A stretch of DNA of 64,000 bases from Phenylobacterium sp. J426 (GCF_024699945.1 NZ_JAJOMY010000001.1:2418001-2482000); one strand, 5' to 3'; counted from the first letter of the stretch, positions 28,588 to 37,999 are shown. Notes: a model not told the origin generated them from the sequence alone. Made by a program: numbers and translations.

Positions 28588-30006
28588 TTTCGCGGTCAAG
28601 CTGCAGACCTTCGACAGCATGCTGAGGGTCTTCCATCCCGTCACCAAGACCAAGGCGACGGCGACCAAGGTGCATGTCTACCTGGTCGATGGCGTCCGCG
28701 ACCTGCGCCGGATCCGCCCTGGCCTGCCGAACCAGGTCGCCGGCTTCTACTCGGCTTCGAACGAAGGGATCGTCGCCGCCGCAGCCACCGCAGGCGGCAT
28801 GCAGGCCGACGACGTGCTGTTCCACGAGTACGCCCACCACTTCATGCTGGAGAACTTCCCCAGCGCCTATCCCGCCTGGTTCGTGGAGGGGTTCGCGGAG
28901 TACTTCATGACCGCCGAGATCACCGAGGGCGGGGTGAAGGTCGGCGGCTACAACCAGGACCGCGCCGAGGCGCTGTTCTTCGCCTCCTGGCTGCCGTGGG
29001 AGGACATCTTCGGCAAGACGACGGGCGAAACCCGCAAGCGTGACCGCTACGCCTACTATTCCCAGTCCTGGCTGCTCGCCCACTACATGTACAGTGATGA
29101 CGCCCGGACCAAGCAGCTGGAGAAGGCGCTGACGGCCATCGCCGCCGGCGCCCGCGCCGCTTCAGGCCTTTCATGACGCCACCGGGCTGGACGCCGCGGC
29201 GCTCGACCGTGAACTGCGCCGCTATCGCAAGCTGCGGCTGTTCATGGTGCGCGTCCCGCCCCCGGCGGCGGAGAGTGTGAAGACCGACCGGCTCGGGCCG
29301 GGCGAGGCCGAGTTCGTGCTGGACCACGCGCGCCTCATCCTGAGCCCGACGGGCGAGCTCGACCAGGCTTACCTGGATGGCGTCCGCGGCCGCGCGCAAC
29401 GTTATCCCGCCGATCCGTTCGCCCAGCGGACGCTGGCGCGGGCGGAGTTCGTCATGGGGGATGTGGCCAGAGGGGGAGGCCATTGTCCGGACGCTGCTGG
29501 CGGCCCGGCCGGACGACGTCGAGAACCTGCTGATGGCTGGGACGGGCCAGATCCTGGCCGGCATGCGCGAGCGGGAGCCTGAGGACCGCGTCGTCCGCTT
29601 CCGGGCGGCCCGGCCGCACCTGGGCAAGGCCTACGCGCTCGACAAGGAGGACTTTCGCCCGCTCTACGCCTATGCCCTGGCCCGGTCGGTGGAGCCCGAG
29701 TTCCCCACCGACAACGACATGACCGTGCTGCTGGAGGCTCGGGCCCTGGCCCCCTCGGTGCAGGAGAACGCACTGCGTGCGGGGCTTGCGCTGCTGAAGA
29801 AGGGCCGCCTGGAGGATGCGCGGCGCGTGCTGGCGCCGGTGATCAACAACCCTCACGCCGGCGCGTTCGCCGCCCAGGCGCGGGCCCTCCTGGCGGGGCG
29901 CTCCGAGGCCGAGGCGCAGGCCGCAGCCAAGGCCGCCGAGGCTGAGGAGGCCGCCGAGCCGGCGTCGCCGCCGAGGCCAGGCGCGCCCGCCCAGCCCGCG
30001 GCGTGA
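28415..30006 (+). CDS. Gluzincin-like metallopeptidase with TPR tail, twice frameshifted
   Basis: The first frame (28415 to about 29150) has a signal peptide ending AKA, then a domain with HEYAHHFMLENFPSAYPAWFVEGFAEYF. This is an HExxH zinc motif with a downstream Glu, as in DUF1570/peptidase-MA-like gluzincins. The frame breaks near 29140-29165 and resumes one base on as QAFHDATGLDAAALDRELRRYRKL. It breaks again at the G run 29472-29476, where one G too many separates EFVMGDVARG from EAIVRTLLAARPDDVENLL. The remainder is tetratricopeptide-like and ends in an Ala/Pro-rich tail. Corrected length is about 529 residues. A start at 28439 is an alternative. Confidence 0.75.
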
Positions 30007-30010
30007 GCGG

Positions 30011-31111
30011 TTACTGCAGCGCCCGGCGCTCGTGTTCCGGCGTTTCGGCGGGGTAGACCTCCAGCCGGTCGCGGGGCAGGGCGTGCGGATACCGGTCGTT
30101 GAGGAAGGCGATCAGCCCCTCGCGGACCGCGCAGCGCAGGTCGAAGGCGTCTCCGGCGTTCCGGGCGCCCACCAGGCAGCGCACCTCCATCGTGCGCTCA
30201 CGGGCGTCGGTGACCTGCAGCACGACAGTTTCCCGGTCCCAGAGCGGCGAGGCTTCGACGATCTCCTGCAGCTTGCGGCGCAGAGGCTCGAGGGGCGTGG
30301 AATAGTCCAGGTACAGCAGGACGACGCCGATCAGGTCGGCGGTCGTGCGGGTCCAGTTCTGGAACGGCTTCTCCAGGAAGTACTTCAGCGGCACGACCAG
30401 CCGTCGCTTGTCCCAGATGCGGATCACCACATAGGCCGAGGTGATCTCCTCCACCACGCCCCATTCGCCCTCGACGATGAGCGCGTCGTCGATGCGGATC
30501 GGCTGGGTCAGCGCGATCTGGACGCCGGCCATGATGTTGGCCAGCAGCGGCTGCAGGGCGAAGCCCACGATGATGCCGGCGGCCCCGCCCGCCGCCAGCA
30601 GGCTGACGCCGACCTGCCGCACGCCGGGCACGGTCATCAGGGCGAAGGCGCAGGTCAGGACGATCACCAGGATGGCGCTGGCCTGGCGCAGGATCCGCAC
30701 CTGGGTGAAGTGCTTGCGGGCGATCAGGTTGTCGGCCACGTCCACCCGAAAGCGCTTCATGTAGAGCGCCGAGCCGATGTCGAGGGCGGTCAGCGCCACC
30801 CAGCCGACCAGGACGATGAAGGCCACCAGCAGGCTGTGCTGGATGAAGGCGGCTTCGCGGCCCGAAACGGGGCTGACGCGGATCGCCCAGCTGGCCGCCA
30901 GCAGCATCAGCGCCAGCCGGCCGGGGCCGCGGGTCCGGACGACCAGTGAGCGGGTGAAATCGCTGCGGCGGCGCAACCCTCTGCGCACGGCGCGGACCAG
31001 CAGGCCGTGCAGGCCGATGGCGGCGACCAGCGCGAGAGCGATCAGGACCAGGCCTACGGCCCAGGGCGGCGCCCAGGGCGCGAGCCCGTGGATGAAGCTG
31101 TCGATCGGCAT
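30011..31111 (-). CDS. MscS family mechanosensitive channel
   Basis: This 366-residue protein has about five hydrophobic helices, then the MscS pore-lining helix (VGVSLLAAGGAAGIIVGFALQPLLANIMAG) near residues 165-195. The beta domain follows (IRIDDALIVEGEWGVVEEITSAYVVIRIWDKRRLVVPLKYFLEKPFQNW) and then the cytoplasmic alpha/beta domain. Such channels release solutes on membrane tension. It is convergent with the gluzincin gene, 4 bp apart. Confidence 0.9.
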   Translation of the reverse strand: MPIDSFIHGLAPWAPPWAVGLVLIALALVAAIGLHGLLVRAVRRGLRRRSDFTRSLVVRTRGPGRLALMLLAASWAIRVSPVSGREAAFIQHSLLVAFIVLVGWVALTALDIGSALYMKRFRVDVADNLIARKHFTQVRILRQASAILVIVLTCAFALMTVPGVRQVGVSLLAAGGAAGIIVGFALQPLLANIMAGVQIALTQPIRIDDALIVEGEWGVVEEITSAYVVIRIWDKRRLVVPLKYFLEKPFQNWTRTTADLIGVVLLYLDYSTPLEPLRRKLQEIVEASPLWDRETVVLQVTDARERTMEVRCLVGARNAGDAFDLRCAVREGLIAFLNDRYPHALPRDRLEVYPAETPEHERRALQ

Positions 31112-31147
31112 CGGAGTCCAACCCCCGAACGCCGGTCGGGTTCAACC

Positions 31148-31567
31148 CTAGGTGAAGAGCTCCACCATCCACGGCGGCACCCGTCGCGGCTTGCCGGTGG
31201 CCTGCTCGATCAGCACCCAGGTGGTGCGCACCTGGGCGCACATCTGGCCATCAGGGCCGTCAATGCGGATGAAGCGGTCGAACCGCGGCCCCTCGGCCAC
31301 GTCGGACACCCAGGTGCGGCCCTGGGCGGTCTCGCCTGGCATCAGGGCGCGGCGGTAATCGATCTCATGGCGCAGCGCGATCCAAGCCCAGGTGGCCTGG
31401 GCGTCGGCCGGCGCGAGGCTCCGCCAGTGGCTGGTGCCCATGTCCTGGGCCCAGCGCAGATAGACAACGTTGTTCACATGGCCGTTGTCGTCGATGTCGT
31501 CGGGCGTCGGCTCGAACGTCAGACGGAAGACCTGCCGGCCCTCCGGCGGCTCGAGCAGTTTCGTCAC
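31148..31567 (-). CDS. Acyl-CoA thioesterase, hotdog fold (4-hydroxybenzoyl-CoA thioesterase family)
   Basis: The GTG at 31567 is preferred because GGGAGG lies about 9 nt upstream; an ATG at 31597 gives an atypical polar extension. The 139-residue product has the hotdog signature DIDDNGHVNNVVYLRWAQDMGTSHW, with the catalytic-type Asp/Asn and His pair, followed by RHEIDYRRALMPGE and CAQVRTTWVLIEQATGKPRRVP. It probably hydrolyses acyl-CoA thioesters in the cytoplasm; chain specificity is unknown. Confidence 0.85.
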   Translation of the reverse strand: MTKLLEPPEGRQVFRLTFEPTPDDIDDNGHVNNVVYLRWAQDMGTSHWRSLAPADAQATWAWIALRHEIDYRRALMPGETAQGRTWVSDVAEGPRFDRFIRIDGPDGQMCAQVRTTWVLIEQATGKPRRVPPWMVELFT

Positions 31568-31665
31568 GCGAGAGCCTCCCCGATCTGGACAGTCCAAATC
31601 GGAACAGGAGGCTCGATTCTTGGAGTGCGGACGCGTCGAGCGGCGAAACCGGCTTCCACTTTCGC

Positions 31666-32016
31666 CTACGCGTCCGCCAGGAGGCCCTGTTCGGCGAAGA
31701 GCGTCTTCAGCTCGCCCGACTGGAACATCTCGCGGACGATGTCGCTGCCGCCCACGAACTCGCCCTTCACATAGAGCTGCGGGATGGTCGGCCAGTCCGA
31801 GAACGTCTTGATGCCTTCGCGCAGCTGCTCGTTCTGCAGCACGTCGACGCCGGTGAATTCGACGCCCAGGTGATCGAGGATCTGCACCACCACGGCGGAG
31901 AAGCCGCAGCGGGGCTGTTCGGGCACGCCCTTCATGAACAGGATCACGGGGTGGTCGGCCACCGCCTTGGCGATCCAGTCGTGCACGGCGGGGTTGGCGG
32001 TCGCGGCGTCGGTCAT
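31666..32016 (-). CDS. grxD: Monothiol glutaredoxin, Grx4 type
   Basis: This 116-residue protein has the monothiol active site CGFS (PEQPRCGFSAVVVQIL), the cis-Pro motif WPTIPQLYVKGEFVGGSDI and the GSH-binding residues typical of CGFS glutaredoxins, which carry and deliver [2Fe-2S] clusters. It lies 82 bp downstream of bolA in the same direction. BolA and Grx4 form a cluster-bridged heterodimer, so the pairing is functionally sensible. Confidence 0.95.
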   Translation of the reverse strand: MTDAATANPAVHDWIAKAVADHPVILFMKGVPEQPRCGFSAVVVQILDHLGVEFTGVDVLQNEQLREGIKTFSDWPTIPQLYVKGEFVGGSDIVREMFQSGELKTLFAEQGLLADA

Positions 32017-32098
32017 CTCGGTCGCCCTTTCGGCGGGAAATCGTCTGGCCCAGAGCTAGGGACGGCGACCCTCAGGGTCAAGCGCGCCCTGTGGTCCC

Positions 32099-32332
32099 TC
32101 AAGCCGGCGCCGACGTCTCCAGCGCCAGGGCGTGCAGCTCGCCGCCCATCTTCCCCTTCAGCGCCGCATAGACGAGCTGGTGCTGGCGCACGCGCGGCAG
32201 GCCGGCGAAAGCCTTCGACACGATACGCGCGCGATAGTGGTCGCCGTCGCCGGCCAGGTCCTGGATCTGGATGTCGGCGTCCGGAAAGCCCTCCTTGAGG
32301 GCGGCTTCCAAGTCTTCGAGGGCCATGGGCAT
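32099..32332 (-). CDS. BolA family protein
   Basis: This 77-residue protein has the BolA/IbaG fold: a helix (LEDLEAALKEGFPDADIQIQDLAGDGDHYRARIVSKAF) and the conserved RVRQHQLVYAALKGKMGGELHALALET, with the invariant His in RVRQHQ. It partners with GrxD, encoded just downstream, for [2Fe-2S] transfer. Two ATGs at the start (MPM) are equally possible. A perfect hairpin lies directly upstream of the start codon. Confidence 0.9.
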   Translation of the reverse strand: MPMALEDLEAALKEGFPDADIQIQDLAGDGDHYRARIVSKAFAGLPRVRQHQLVYAALKGKMGGELHALALETSAPA

Positions 32333-32352
32333 GGCGGGGTTCTAACCCCGCC
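32333..32352 (-). promoter_or_regulatory. Perfect 9-bp hairpin abutting the bolA start codon
   Basis: GGCGGGGTT-CT-AACCCCGCC (32333-32352) forms a 9-bp stem with a 2-nt loop whose last base directly precedes the ATG. In the bolA mRNA the only purine-rich candidate ribosome binding sequence (GCGGGG) is inside the stem. Translational control is inference. Confidence 0.5.
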
Positions 32353-32373
32353 GCCCCGCCTCAGTCGATGCCC

Positions 32374-33606
32374 TCAATCGAGGATGGCCGAATAGATGAT
32401 GTTCTTCAGCTGGCCGCGGAAGTTGAACGTCGCCGACGGCATCAGCTGGGTCATGAAGACGACGGAGAGGTCCTCCCTCGGGTCCACCCAGAAGATGGTC
32501 GAGGCCGCGCCGCCCCAGTAGTAGTCGCCCAGGCCGTAGCCGCCGCTCTCCACCTGACCCTGTGTGGACGCGAAGCCCAGGCCGAAGCCGACGCCGTCGT
32601 AGGCCGTCTCGGAGAACGCGCCGATGGCCAGCTCGGTCAGGCTCTTGCCCCCCGGCAGATGGTTCATGTGCATCATCTCGATGGTGCGCGGACCCAGCAC
32701 GCGATGGCCGTCCAGCTCGCCGCCCCGGCGCAGCATCTCGCAGAACCGCAGGTAGTCGGCGCTGGTGCCGGTCAGGCCGCCGCCGCCCGACTGGAAGCCC
32801 GGCGGCTGGAGGAAGATCGAGGTCTCCGGGTCGTCGATCAGCTTGAGCTGCTTGTCCGCCCCGCGTTCGTAGTTGGCCGCGAACCGCTCGCGCTTCTCCG
32901 GCGCCACGTGGAAGGCCGTGTCCTTCATGCCCAGCGGCTCGAAGATGGTCTCGCGCAGGTACTGCTCCAGCGGCTTGCCCGAGATGATCTCCACCAGCGC
33001 GCCGACCACGTCGGTCGCCAGCGAGTACATCCAGGCGGTCCCGGGCTGATAGCGCAGCGGCACCTGGCCCATCTTGTCCATGAAGGCGGCCATGGAATCC
33101 TGGCCGCCGATCGAGCGGATCTTCAGGCTGCGGTACACCTTGTCGATCGGATGCTGCAGGCCCACGCCCGGCAGCCCGCCGCCGTACGTGAAGCCGGCCG
33201 TGTGGCTCAGGACGTCGCGGAAGCTGACCGGACGCGCCAGCGGCTCCGTCACCATGTCCTCGCCCTCGCCGGACACCCAGACGCGATGGTTCCGCCACGA
33301 CGGCGCGTAGCGGTGCACCGGGTCGTTCAGCTGGAAGTGGCCCTGCTCATACAAGGTCATCAGCGCCACCGAGGCGATGGGCTTGGTCATCGAATAGATG
33401 CGGTAGATCGTGTCATCCCGCGTCGGCTTGTTCCGCTCGCGGTCCATCAGGCCGAAGGACTTGAAGTAGGCGAGGTGGCCGTGGCGGGCGACGCTCACCT
33501 GGCAGCCGGTGATCTTGCCGGGCTCGATATAGTTCCGCTCCAGATGCTCGGTGATCCGCTCGAGGCGGCCAGCGTCCAGCCCGGTCCACTGCGAATGGGC
33601 GTCCAT
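32374..33606 (-). CDS. Serine hydrolase of the class C beta-lactamase/EstB esterase family
   Basis: This 410-residue protein has the Ser-x-x-Lys nucleophile motif in IYSMTKPIASVALM near residue 72, a Tyr motif YSLATDVVG near 190, and a WGGA triad near 360 in place of the Lys-Thr-Gly of lactamases, which is typical of EstB-type esterases. There is no signal peptide, so it is probably cytoplasmic. It likely hydrolyses short-chain esters; lactamase activity is doubtful. Confidence 0.87.
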   Translation of the reverse strand: MDAHSQWTGLDAGRLERITEHLERNYIEPGKITGCQVSVARHGHLAYFKSFGLMDRERNKPTRDDTIYRIYSMTKPIASVALMTLYEQGHFQLNDPVHRYAPSWRNHRVWVSGEGEDMVTEPLARPVSFRDVLSHTAGFTYGGGLPGVGLQHPIDKVYRSLKIRSIGGQDSMAAFMDKMGQVPLRYQPGTAWMYSLATDVVGALVEIISGKPLEQYLRETIFEPLGMKDTAFHVAPEKRERFAANYERGADKQLKLIDDPETSIFLQPPGFQSGGGGLTGTSADYLRFCEMLRRGGELDGHRVLGPRTIEMMHMNHLPGGKSLTELAIGAFSETAYDGVGFGLGFASTQGQVESGGYGLGDYYWGGAASTIFWVDPREDLSVVFMTQLMPSATFNFRGQLKNIIYSAILD

Positions 33607-33677
33607 CGAAATCTTCCTCCGGCTATGCTTCTCGTTCTAATGGTCGGCATCATGGGCGCCGAAGCGGGAGAGCGGCA

Positions 33678-34160
33678 ATGCAGGAATTGGAGGCGCTTGG
33701 CGCGGAGGTCGGCGAGCGGCTGAAGGAGCTGGGCCATACGGTGGCGGTGGCCGAGAGCTCGTCCGGCGGCCTGATCTCGGCGGCGCTCCTCGCCGTGCCC
33801 GGGGCCTCGAAGTACTATCTGGGCGGCGCGGTGGTCTACACGCCCAAGGCCCGCGTCCTGTTCATGGACATCCCGCGCGAGGCGCTGGAGGGCATGCGTT
33901 CGGCCAGCGAGCCCTACGCCCTGCTGCTGGCCCGCACCGCCCGCGAACGCTTCGGCGCCACCTGGGCGGTGTCGGAAACCGGCGCCGCCGGCCCCACCGG
34001 CAATCCCTACGGCGACGCCGCCGGTCACACCTGCCTGGCGGTGGCAGGACCCGTCGAGGCGGTCGTCACCCTCGAGACCGGCGAAGCCGACCGGTCCGCC
34101 AACATGCACGCCTTCGCCGCCGCCGCGCTCCAGCTGCTGAAGCGGGCGCTGGACGCCTGA
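33678..34160 (+). CDS. CinA C-terminal domain protein, nicotinamide-nucleotide amidohydrolase (PncC-like)
   Basis: The 160-residue product is a stand-alone CinA C-terminal domain. Motifs are TVAVAESSSGGLISAALLAVPGASKYYLGGAVVY, with the catalytic Ser in the AESxxGG loop, and WAVSETGAAGPTGNPYGDAAGHTCLAVAGP. PncC deamidates NMN to nicotinate mononucleotide in NAD recycling. It is divergent from the EstB-like gene. The lone domain has the usual length. Confidence 0.88.
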   Translation: MQELEALGAEVGERLKELGHTVAVAESSSGGLISAALLAVPGASKYYLGGAVVYTPKARVLFMDIPREALEGMRSASEPYALLLARTARERFGATWAVSETGAAGPTGNPYGDAAGHTCLAVAGPVEAVVTLETGEADRSANMHAFAAAALQLLKRALDA

Positions 34161-34178
34161 GCTTCCCCACAACGCCAC

Positions 34179-34240
34179 GTCATCCGGGCCGCAGTCCCCC
34201 GGCCCGGCCGGATGGCCGGCCCGAGGGTTTCCCGGATGCC
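34179..34240. repeat. Intergenic palindromic repeat, GTCATCCCGG family (variant)
   Basis: It begins GTCATCCGGG and ends CCCGGATGCC, with the core GGCCGGATGGCCGGCCCGAGG shared with the copy at 4146. It lies between the stops of the convergent PncC-like and TonB-receptor genes. Confidence 0.7.
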
Positions 34241-34254
34241 AGGTTTTGTGGAAC

Positions 34255-36903
34255 CTAGAACTGCACGTTCGCCCCGACGAACACCGTCCGGCCGCTGGAG
34301 GTCTCGTTCCACAGGCGCTTGGCCTGCAGCCCGTTGTACTGGATCTCCCGCTCGTCGGTCAGGTTGATGCCGTCCACCGTCAGCCGGATCTTGTCGGTCA
34401 GCTGGTAGAAGGCCGCGGCGTCGACATAGGTCGTCGAGCGGAAGCCCCCCTGGTCGATCGGATAGTCCGAGCGGTAGTTCGACGACACCCGCACGCCCCA
34501 CTTCGAGGTCTCGTAGTAGAGGGTGACGTTGTAGGTGGTGTCGCTCATCCCCCAGATCGGCCCCGTCTGGCCGTTGGGGTAGGTGGTCTTCGAGTCGATG
34601 AACGTGGCGTTGGCCACAACGCCCATGTCGCTCATGAAGCCCGGCAGGAAGAAGAAGTCGGTCTGGAGGCTCAGCTCGACGCCCGTCAGCTCCGCGTCGT
34701 TCAGGTTCACCGGCCGGGTGAACTCGTTGACGTTGGTCGAGCCGGTGACGCCGGCGATCAGGTTGTCTGGCAGGCCGGTGGTCGAATAGGGCACGTTCGT
34801 CACCCGCTCGCTCACCACGAAGCCGTCGATCTTCTTGTGGAAGACGCCGGCCGCCAGCATGCCCACGCCGCCGAAATACCACTCGGCCGCCGCGTCGAAC
34901 TCATCCGAGGTGTAGGGGTCGAGCTCGGGGTTGCCGACGTTGACGGTGACGAAGCCGGAGTTGGCGTCCCGGCTCACCGTGCCGTTCATGGCGTAGGCCG
35001 TCAGCGACGGCCGGTTGATGTTCTGGGCGGCGGCGACCCGCACCTGCAGCTCCGGCGTCACCTCCAGCACCGCGTTGAACGCCGGCAGCACGCCGGAATA
35101 GGTGTTGCTCACCGTCACCGGCCCCGCGCTCACGACCCCGGACGAGGTCAGCTCGGTCTCGTAGGCCCGCGCGCCCACATTGCCGCGCAGGGTCATCCCG
35201 CCGACCTCGGCCCGCCAGTCCAGCTGGGCGTAGCCGGCGGTGGTGTCCTCCTCGACCGAGTAGATCGAGCGCGGCGCGCCCAGGAAACGGGTCACCCCGT
35301 ACTTGGCCAGCGCCTTGTCCCAGTCGACGGTCACCCACGACTGGTCGTCGTGCTTGTCGAAGATCGTGTAGTAGTCGTTCACGCGGTCATCGAGCGTGCC
35401 GCGTTCCCACGGCGTCTTCAGCAGGTCGTCCGTGGCCTGCGAATAGCCCGAGTTGCGGAAGCCGCGGAACGAGCCGCCGGCCTTCAGCGTCAGCGCCTCG
35501 CTGAACGCATAGGCGACGTTCAGTTCGGCATTGTCCAGCCGGGTCTTCTGGTAGGTGGCCGAGAAGTCGATCTCGTGCGCGCGATAGCTGTTCGGATCGG
35601 CGGTGTTCCACTTGTAGGTGTTGCGCGCGCTGCGCCCGTCGGCCGCATAGTCGGTGACCAGTCCTCCGAAGGCCTCGGTGTAGAACTTGTCCGAGATCGG
35701 GATGTCGTAGTCCGACTGTTCGTGGCCCAGGTGCCCCTGGACCTTCAGGCGCTCCAGGTCCCATTCGCCGGTCAGCACCACCTGCTGGAAGGTGTTCTTG
35801 GCCTCCTGGCGCCGGGTCTCCGTCGCAAAGACCGTGTTGTCGACATCGGCGTACAGCACCGAGTTGTACGCGTCCCAACGCACCGCGAGCAGCCGCGGCG
35901 GCGGGCTGGTGACGCCCGAGTGCGGGACGCTGCCGCCCAGGATCGTCGAGTTCTGCGAGGCCCGCGTCGCCAGATGCCGTTCGTCGCGGTCGTTGGTGAA
36001 CTCGCCGTAGAGGCCATCCAACGTGAAGGTCAGGGTCTCGACCGGGCGCCACTGCACGGCGGCGGTCAGGCCCAGCCGCTCCTGGTCCGAGCCCCAGACC
36101 GACAGGCGGTTCCCGCGCTGGAAGACCAGCGTGCCCGACTGCACCTTGGCGCGATCCTCGGCCGACAGCGCCGACAGGTCGGTCGCGCCCGACCCGATCG
36201 GGCTCGCCGCATAGGTGTTGTAGCCCTGCTCCTCGGTCTCCCGTTTCGACCAGGCGGCCGAGACCAGGATGCCGAACTTGTCGTCCCAGTTGTGGCTCAG
36301 CATCCCGGCCAGGCGCGGCTGGAAGTCCTCGGTGGCCGAGTTGGTGCCGCCCTGGATCGACAGCGCCGCGCGCGTGCCGCCGTAGTTGAACGGCTTGGCG
36401 GTGAACAGGCCGACGGTGCCGGCCATGCCGCCCTCGTCCTGCTCGGCCGAGAACGACTTGCGCACCTCGACCTTGGTGAAGAGCTCGGAGGCGAAGACGT
36501 TGAAGTCGAAGGCGCGGTCGCGCGAGGTCTGGCCGCGGCTGTCCATGGGGCTGTCGACGTTGCCCAGCACCTCCATGCCGTTCAGCTGCACGCGGGTGAA
36601 GTCGGGGCCCAGGCCCCGAAGGCTGACGCGCCGGCCTTCGCCGCCCTCGCGGTTGATGGCCACGCCCGGCAGGCGCTGCAGCGATTCCGCCAGGTTCAGG
36701 TCGGGGAACTTCGCCATGTCCTCGGCGACGATCACGTCCGAGGCGATCTCGGCCTCGCGCTTGGCCTCGCGCGCGGCGACCAATGAGCCGCGGAAGCCGG
36801 TGACGACCACCTCGTCGACGTCCTGGGCCTGGGCCCCGGCGGCGAACGCGGACAAGACGGCGGCGGCGGCGCCCGCGAAGAGCGCCTTCCTCGAACGATA
36901 CAT
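34255..36903 (-). CDS. TonB-dependent receptor, large Caulobacter/Xanthomonas type
   Basis: This 882-residue outer-membrane receptor has a signal peptide ending AQAQ, a TonB-box-like DVDEVVVTGFRGSL, and a plug domain with NLAESLQRLPGVAINREGGEGRRVSLRGLGPDFTRVQLNGMEV. A long 22-strand barrel follows, ending in an aromatic-terminated strand (TVFVGANVQF). The VSLRGLGPDFTRV block marks the TIGR01782 subgroup, whose members often import oligosaccharides in Caulobacter and Xanthomonas. No carbohydrate enzymes lie nearby, so the substrate is unknown. Confidence 0.92.
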   Translation of the reverse strand: MYRSRKALFAGAAAAVLSAFAAGAQAQDVDEVVVTGFRGSLVAAREAKREAEIASDVIVAEDMAKFPDLNLAESLQRLPGVAINREGGEGRRVSLRGLGPDFTRVQLNGMEVLGNVDSPMDSRGQTSRDRAFDFNVFASELFTKVEVRKSFSAEQDEGGMAGTVGLFTAKPFNYGGTRAALSIQGGTNSATEDFQPRLAGMLSHNWDDKFGILVSAAWSKRETEEQGYNTYAASPIGSGATDLSALSAEDRAKVQSGTLVFQRGNRLSVWGSDQERLGLTAAVQWRPVETLTFTLDGLYGEFTNDRDERHLATRASQNSTILGGSVPHSGVTSPPPRLLAVRWDAYNSVLYADVDNTVFATETRRQEAKNTFQQVVLTGEWDLERLKVQGHLGHEQSDYDIPISDKFYTEAFGGLVTDYAADGRSARNTYKWNTADPNSYRAHEIDFSATYQKTRLDNAELNVAYAFSEALTLKAGGSFRGFRNSGYSQATDDLLKTPWERGTLDDRVNDYYTIFDKHDDQSWVTVDWDKALAKYGVTRFLGAPRSIYSVEEDTTAGYAQLDWRAEVGGMTLRGNVGARAYETELTSSGVVSAGPVTVSNTYSGVLPAFNAVLEVTPELQVRVAAAQNINRPSLTAYAMNGTVSRDANSGFVTVNVGNPELDPYTSDEFDAAAEWYFGGVGMLAAGVFHKKIDGFVVSERVTNVPYSTTGLPDNLIAGVTGSTNVNEFTRPVNLNDAELTGVELSLQTDFFFLPGFMSDMGVVANATFIDSKTTYPNGQTGPIWGMSDTTYNVTLYYETSKWGVRVSSNYRSDYPIDQGGFRSTTYVDAAAFYQLTDKIRLTVDGINLTDEREIQYNGLQAKRLWNETSSGRTVFVGANVQF

Positions 36904-37031
36904 GCTGTCAGCTCTCCAAATCAGCCGGGGATCCCCCGTTTGGTCCGGCGGTTGGAGGCGCGGTTAAGCGGGCCGCATGACGGCCCCTTGACGGTTATGG
37001 CAAAGCTTCGTGACCCGGCGGCACGGGGCGC

Positions 37032-37265
37032 CTAGCCCTCGCGCAGGTCCGCCCGCACCTTGGACAGGATCAGGCTCACGTGGTCGTCCACCTCGGCGAC
37101 GAAGGCCTGGAGCGCCTCGTCCGGACGCTGGGCCGTCTCGTAGGGCCCGGCCAGGTTGTCGATCGTCCCCGGCAGCTCGATCTCCAGCTCTCCGATCAGC
37201 CGCCGCAACAGCACCTCGTGGGCGGCTAGGCGGACACGGAGATCACGATCGGGGTCGCTGCTCAT
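37032..37265 (-). CDS. Small hypothetical helical protein, 77 aa
   Basis: The ATG at 37265 gives MSSDPDRDLRVRLAAHEVLLRRLIGELE, continuous with a second helix (QAFVAEVDDHVSLILSKVRADLREG). The longer frame adds an unlikely Cys-rich N-terminus. The product looks like a two-helix hairpin. No family is recognised. Confidence 0.55.
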   Translation of the reverse strand: MSSDPDRDLRVRLAAHEVLLRRLIGELEIELPGTIDNLAGPYETAQRPDEALQAFVAEVDDHVSLILSKVRADLREG

Positions 37266-37372
37266 GCGAAGAAGGGAAGCCGCCCGCCAGAGTCGGTCAA
37301 GGCATATGCAACGCACGCCGATGGACTCGAAGGCCTTTCCCGTCAAGGATCGAACGGCGCCGGGGAGCCGTC

Positions 37373-37963
37373 ATGAGCTTTGCTATTGCTGCCGCCGCGA
37401 CCTTGCAGGCAGCCGCCTTCGTCAACGCCGGCGAGCTGCCGTCGGGGTTCGCTGCGGCGGCGGTCCCCGCGGACGGGATAGTTGTCTGTCAGGCGGACGC
37501 GGGCGGCGTCCTCACAGGATGCCGGTCGGCGCGAGAGCCGCCTGAGCGCGCGGATGAAGTCGCCGCCGGAGTGCTCGAAGGCCGTAAGACGCCCGCGCCC
37601 GCTGGTCCGCTAACCCTGCAGATCCATTTGAATGGCGCGCGCTGGATGCGGGTGGTCACCAATCCGCCGTTTGATCGCCCGGCCGGTCTCGCAATGCTCG
37701 AAGCTCAGCGCCGTGCCGGCGTGAAGATCCGGGCGGACGGCGCCGCCACCCTTCACTGCATCATCACCGACAAGGGGCGGCTCTCCGACTGTCAGGTCGC
37801 GCGCGAAGCGCCGGAGGGCGGCGGCTCGGCGGCGCTCGCGCTCAAGATCGCCAAGGAGATTCGGCTGCTTCCAGTCGGCCCGGACGGGCTGCCGACGGCG
37901 GGCGCGCTGGTCCGCATGCCATTCCAGTTCCGCATGCCCTTCGAAATCCGGCCCGCGAAATGA
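37373..37963 (+). CDS. Exported protein with two TonB_C-like half repeats
   Basis: The ATG at 37373 follows GGGGAG at good spacing. The 196-residue product begins with a short hydrophobic leader and contains two similar units. Near residue 38 is VCQADAGGVLTGCRSAREPP; near residue 124 is HCIITDKGRLSDCQVAREAP. They share the pattern Cys, G-x-L-x-x-Cys, AREPP/AREAP. Each is like the core of a TonB C-terminal domain (the CIITDKGRLSDCQV style). There is no proline-rich spacer or clear membrane anchor, so it is not a canonical TonB. Confidence 0.65.
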   Translation: MSFAIAAAATLQAAAFVNAGELPSGFAAAAVPADGIVVCQADAGGVLTGCRSAREPPERADEVAAGVLEGRKTPAPAGPLTLQIHLNGARWMRVVTNPPFDRPAGLAMLEAQRRAGVKIRADGAATLHCIITDKGRLSDCQVAREAPEGGGSAALALKIAKEIRLLPVGPDGLPTAGALVRMPFQFRMPFEIRPAK

Positions 37964-37999
37964 CGAGCACCTGACCGCTACGTGCTGACCGCCGTGCGT

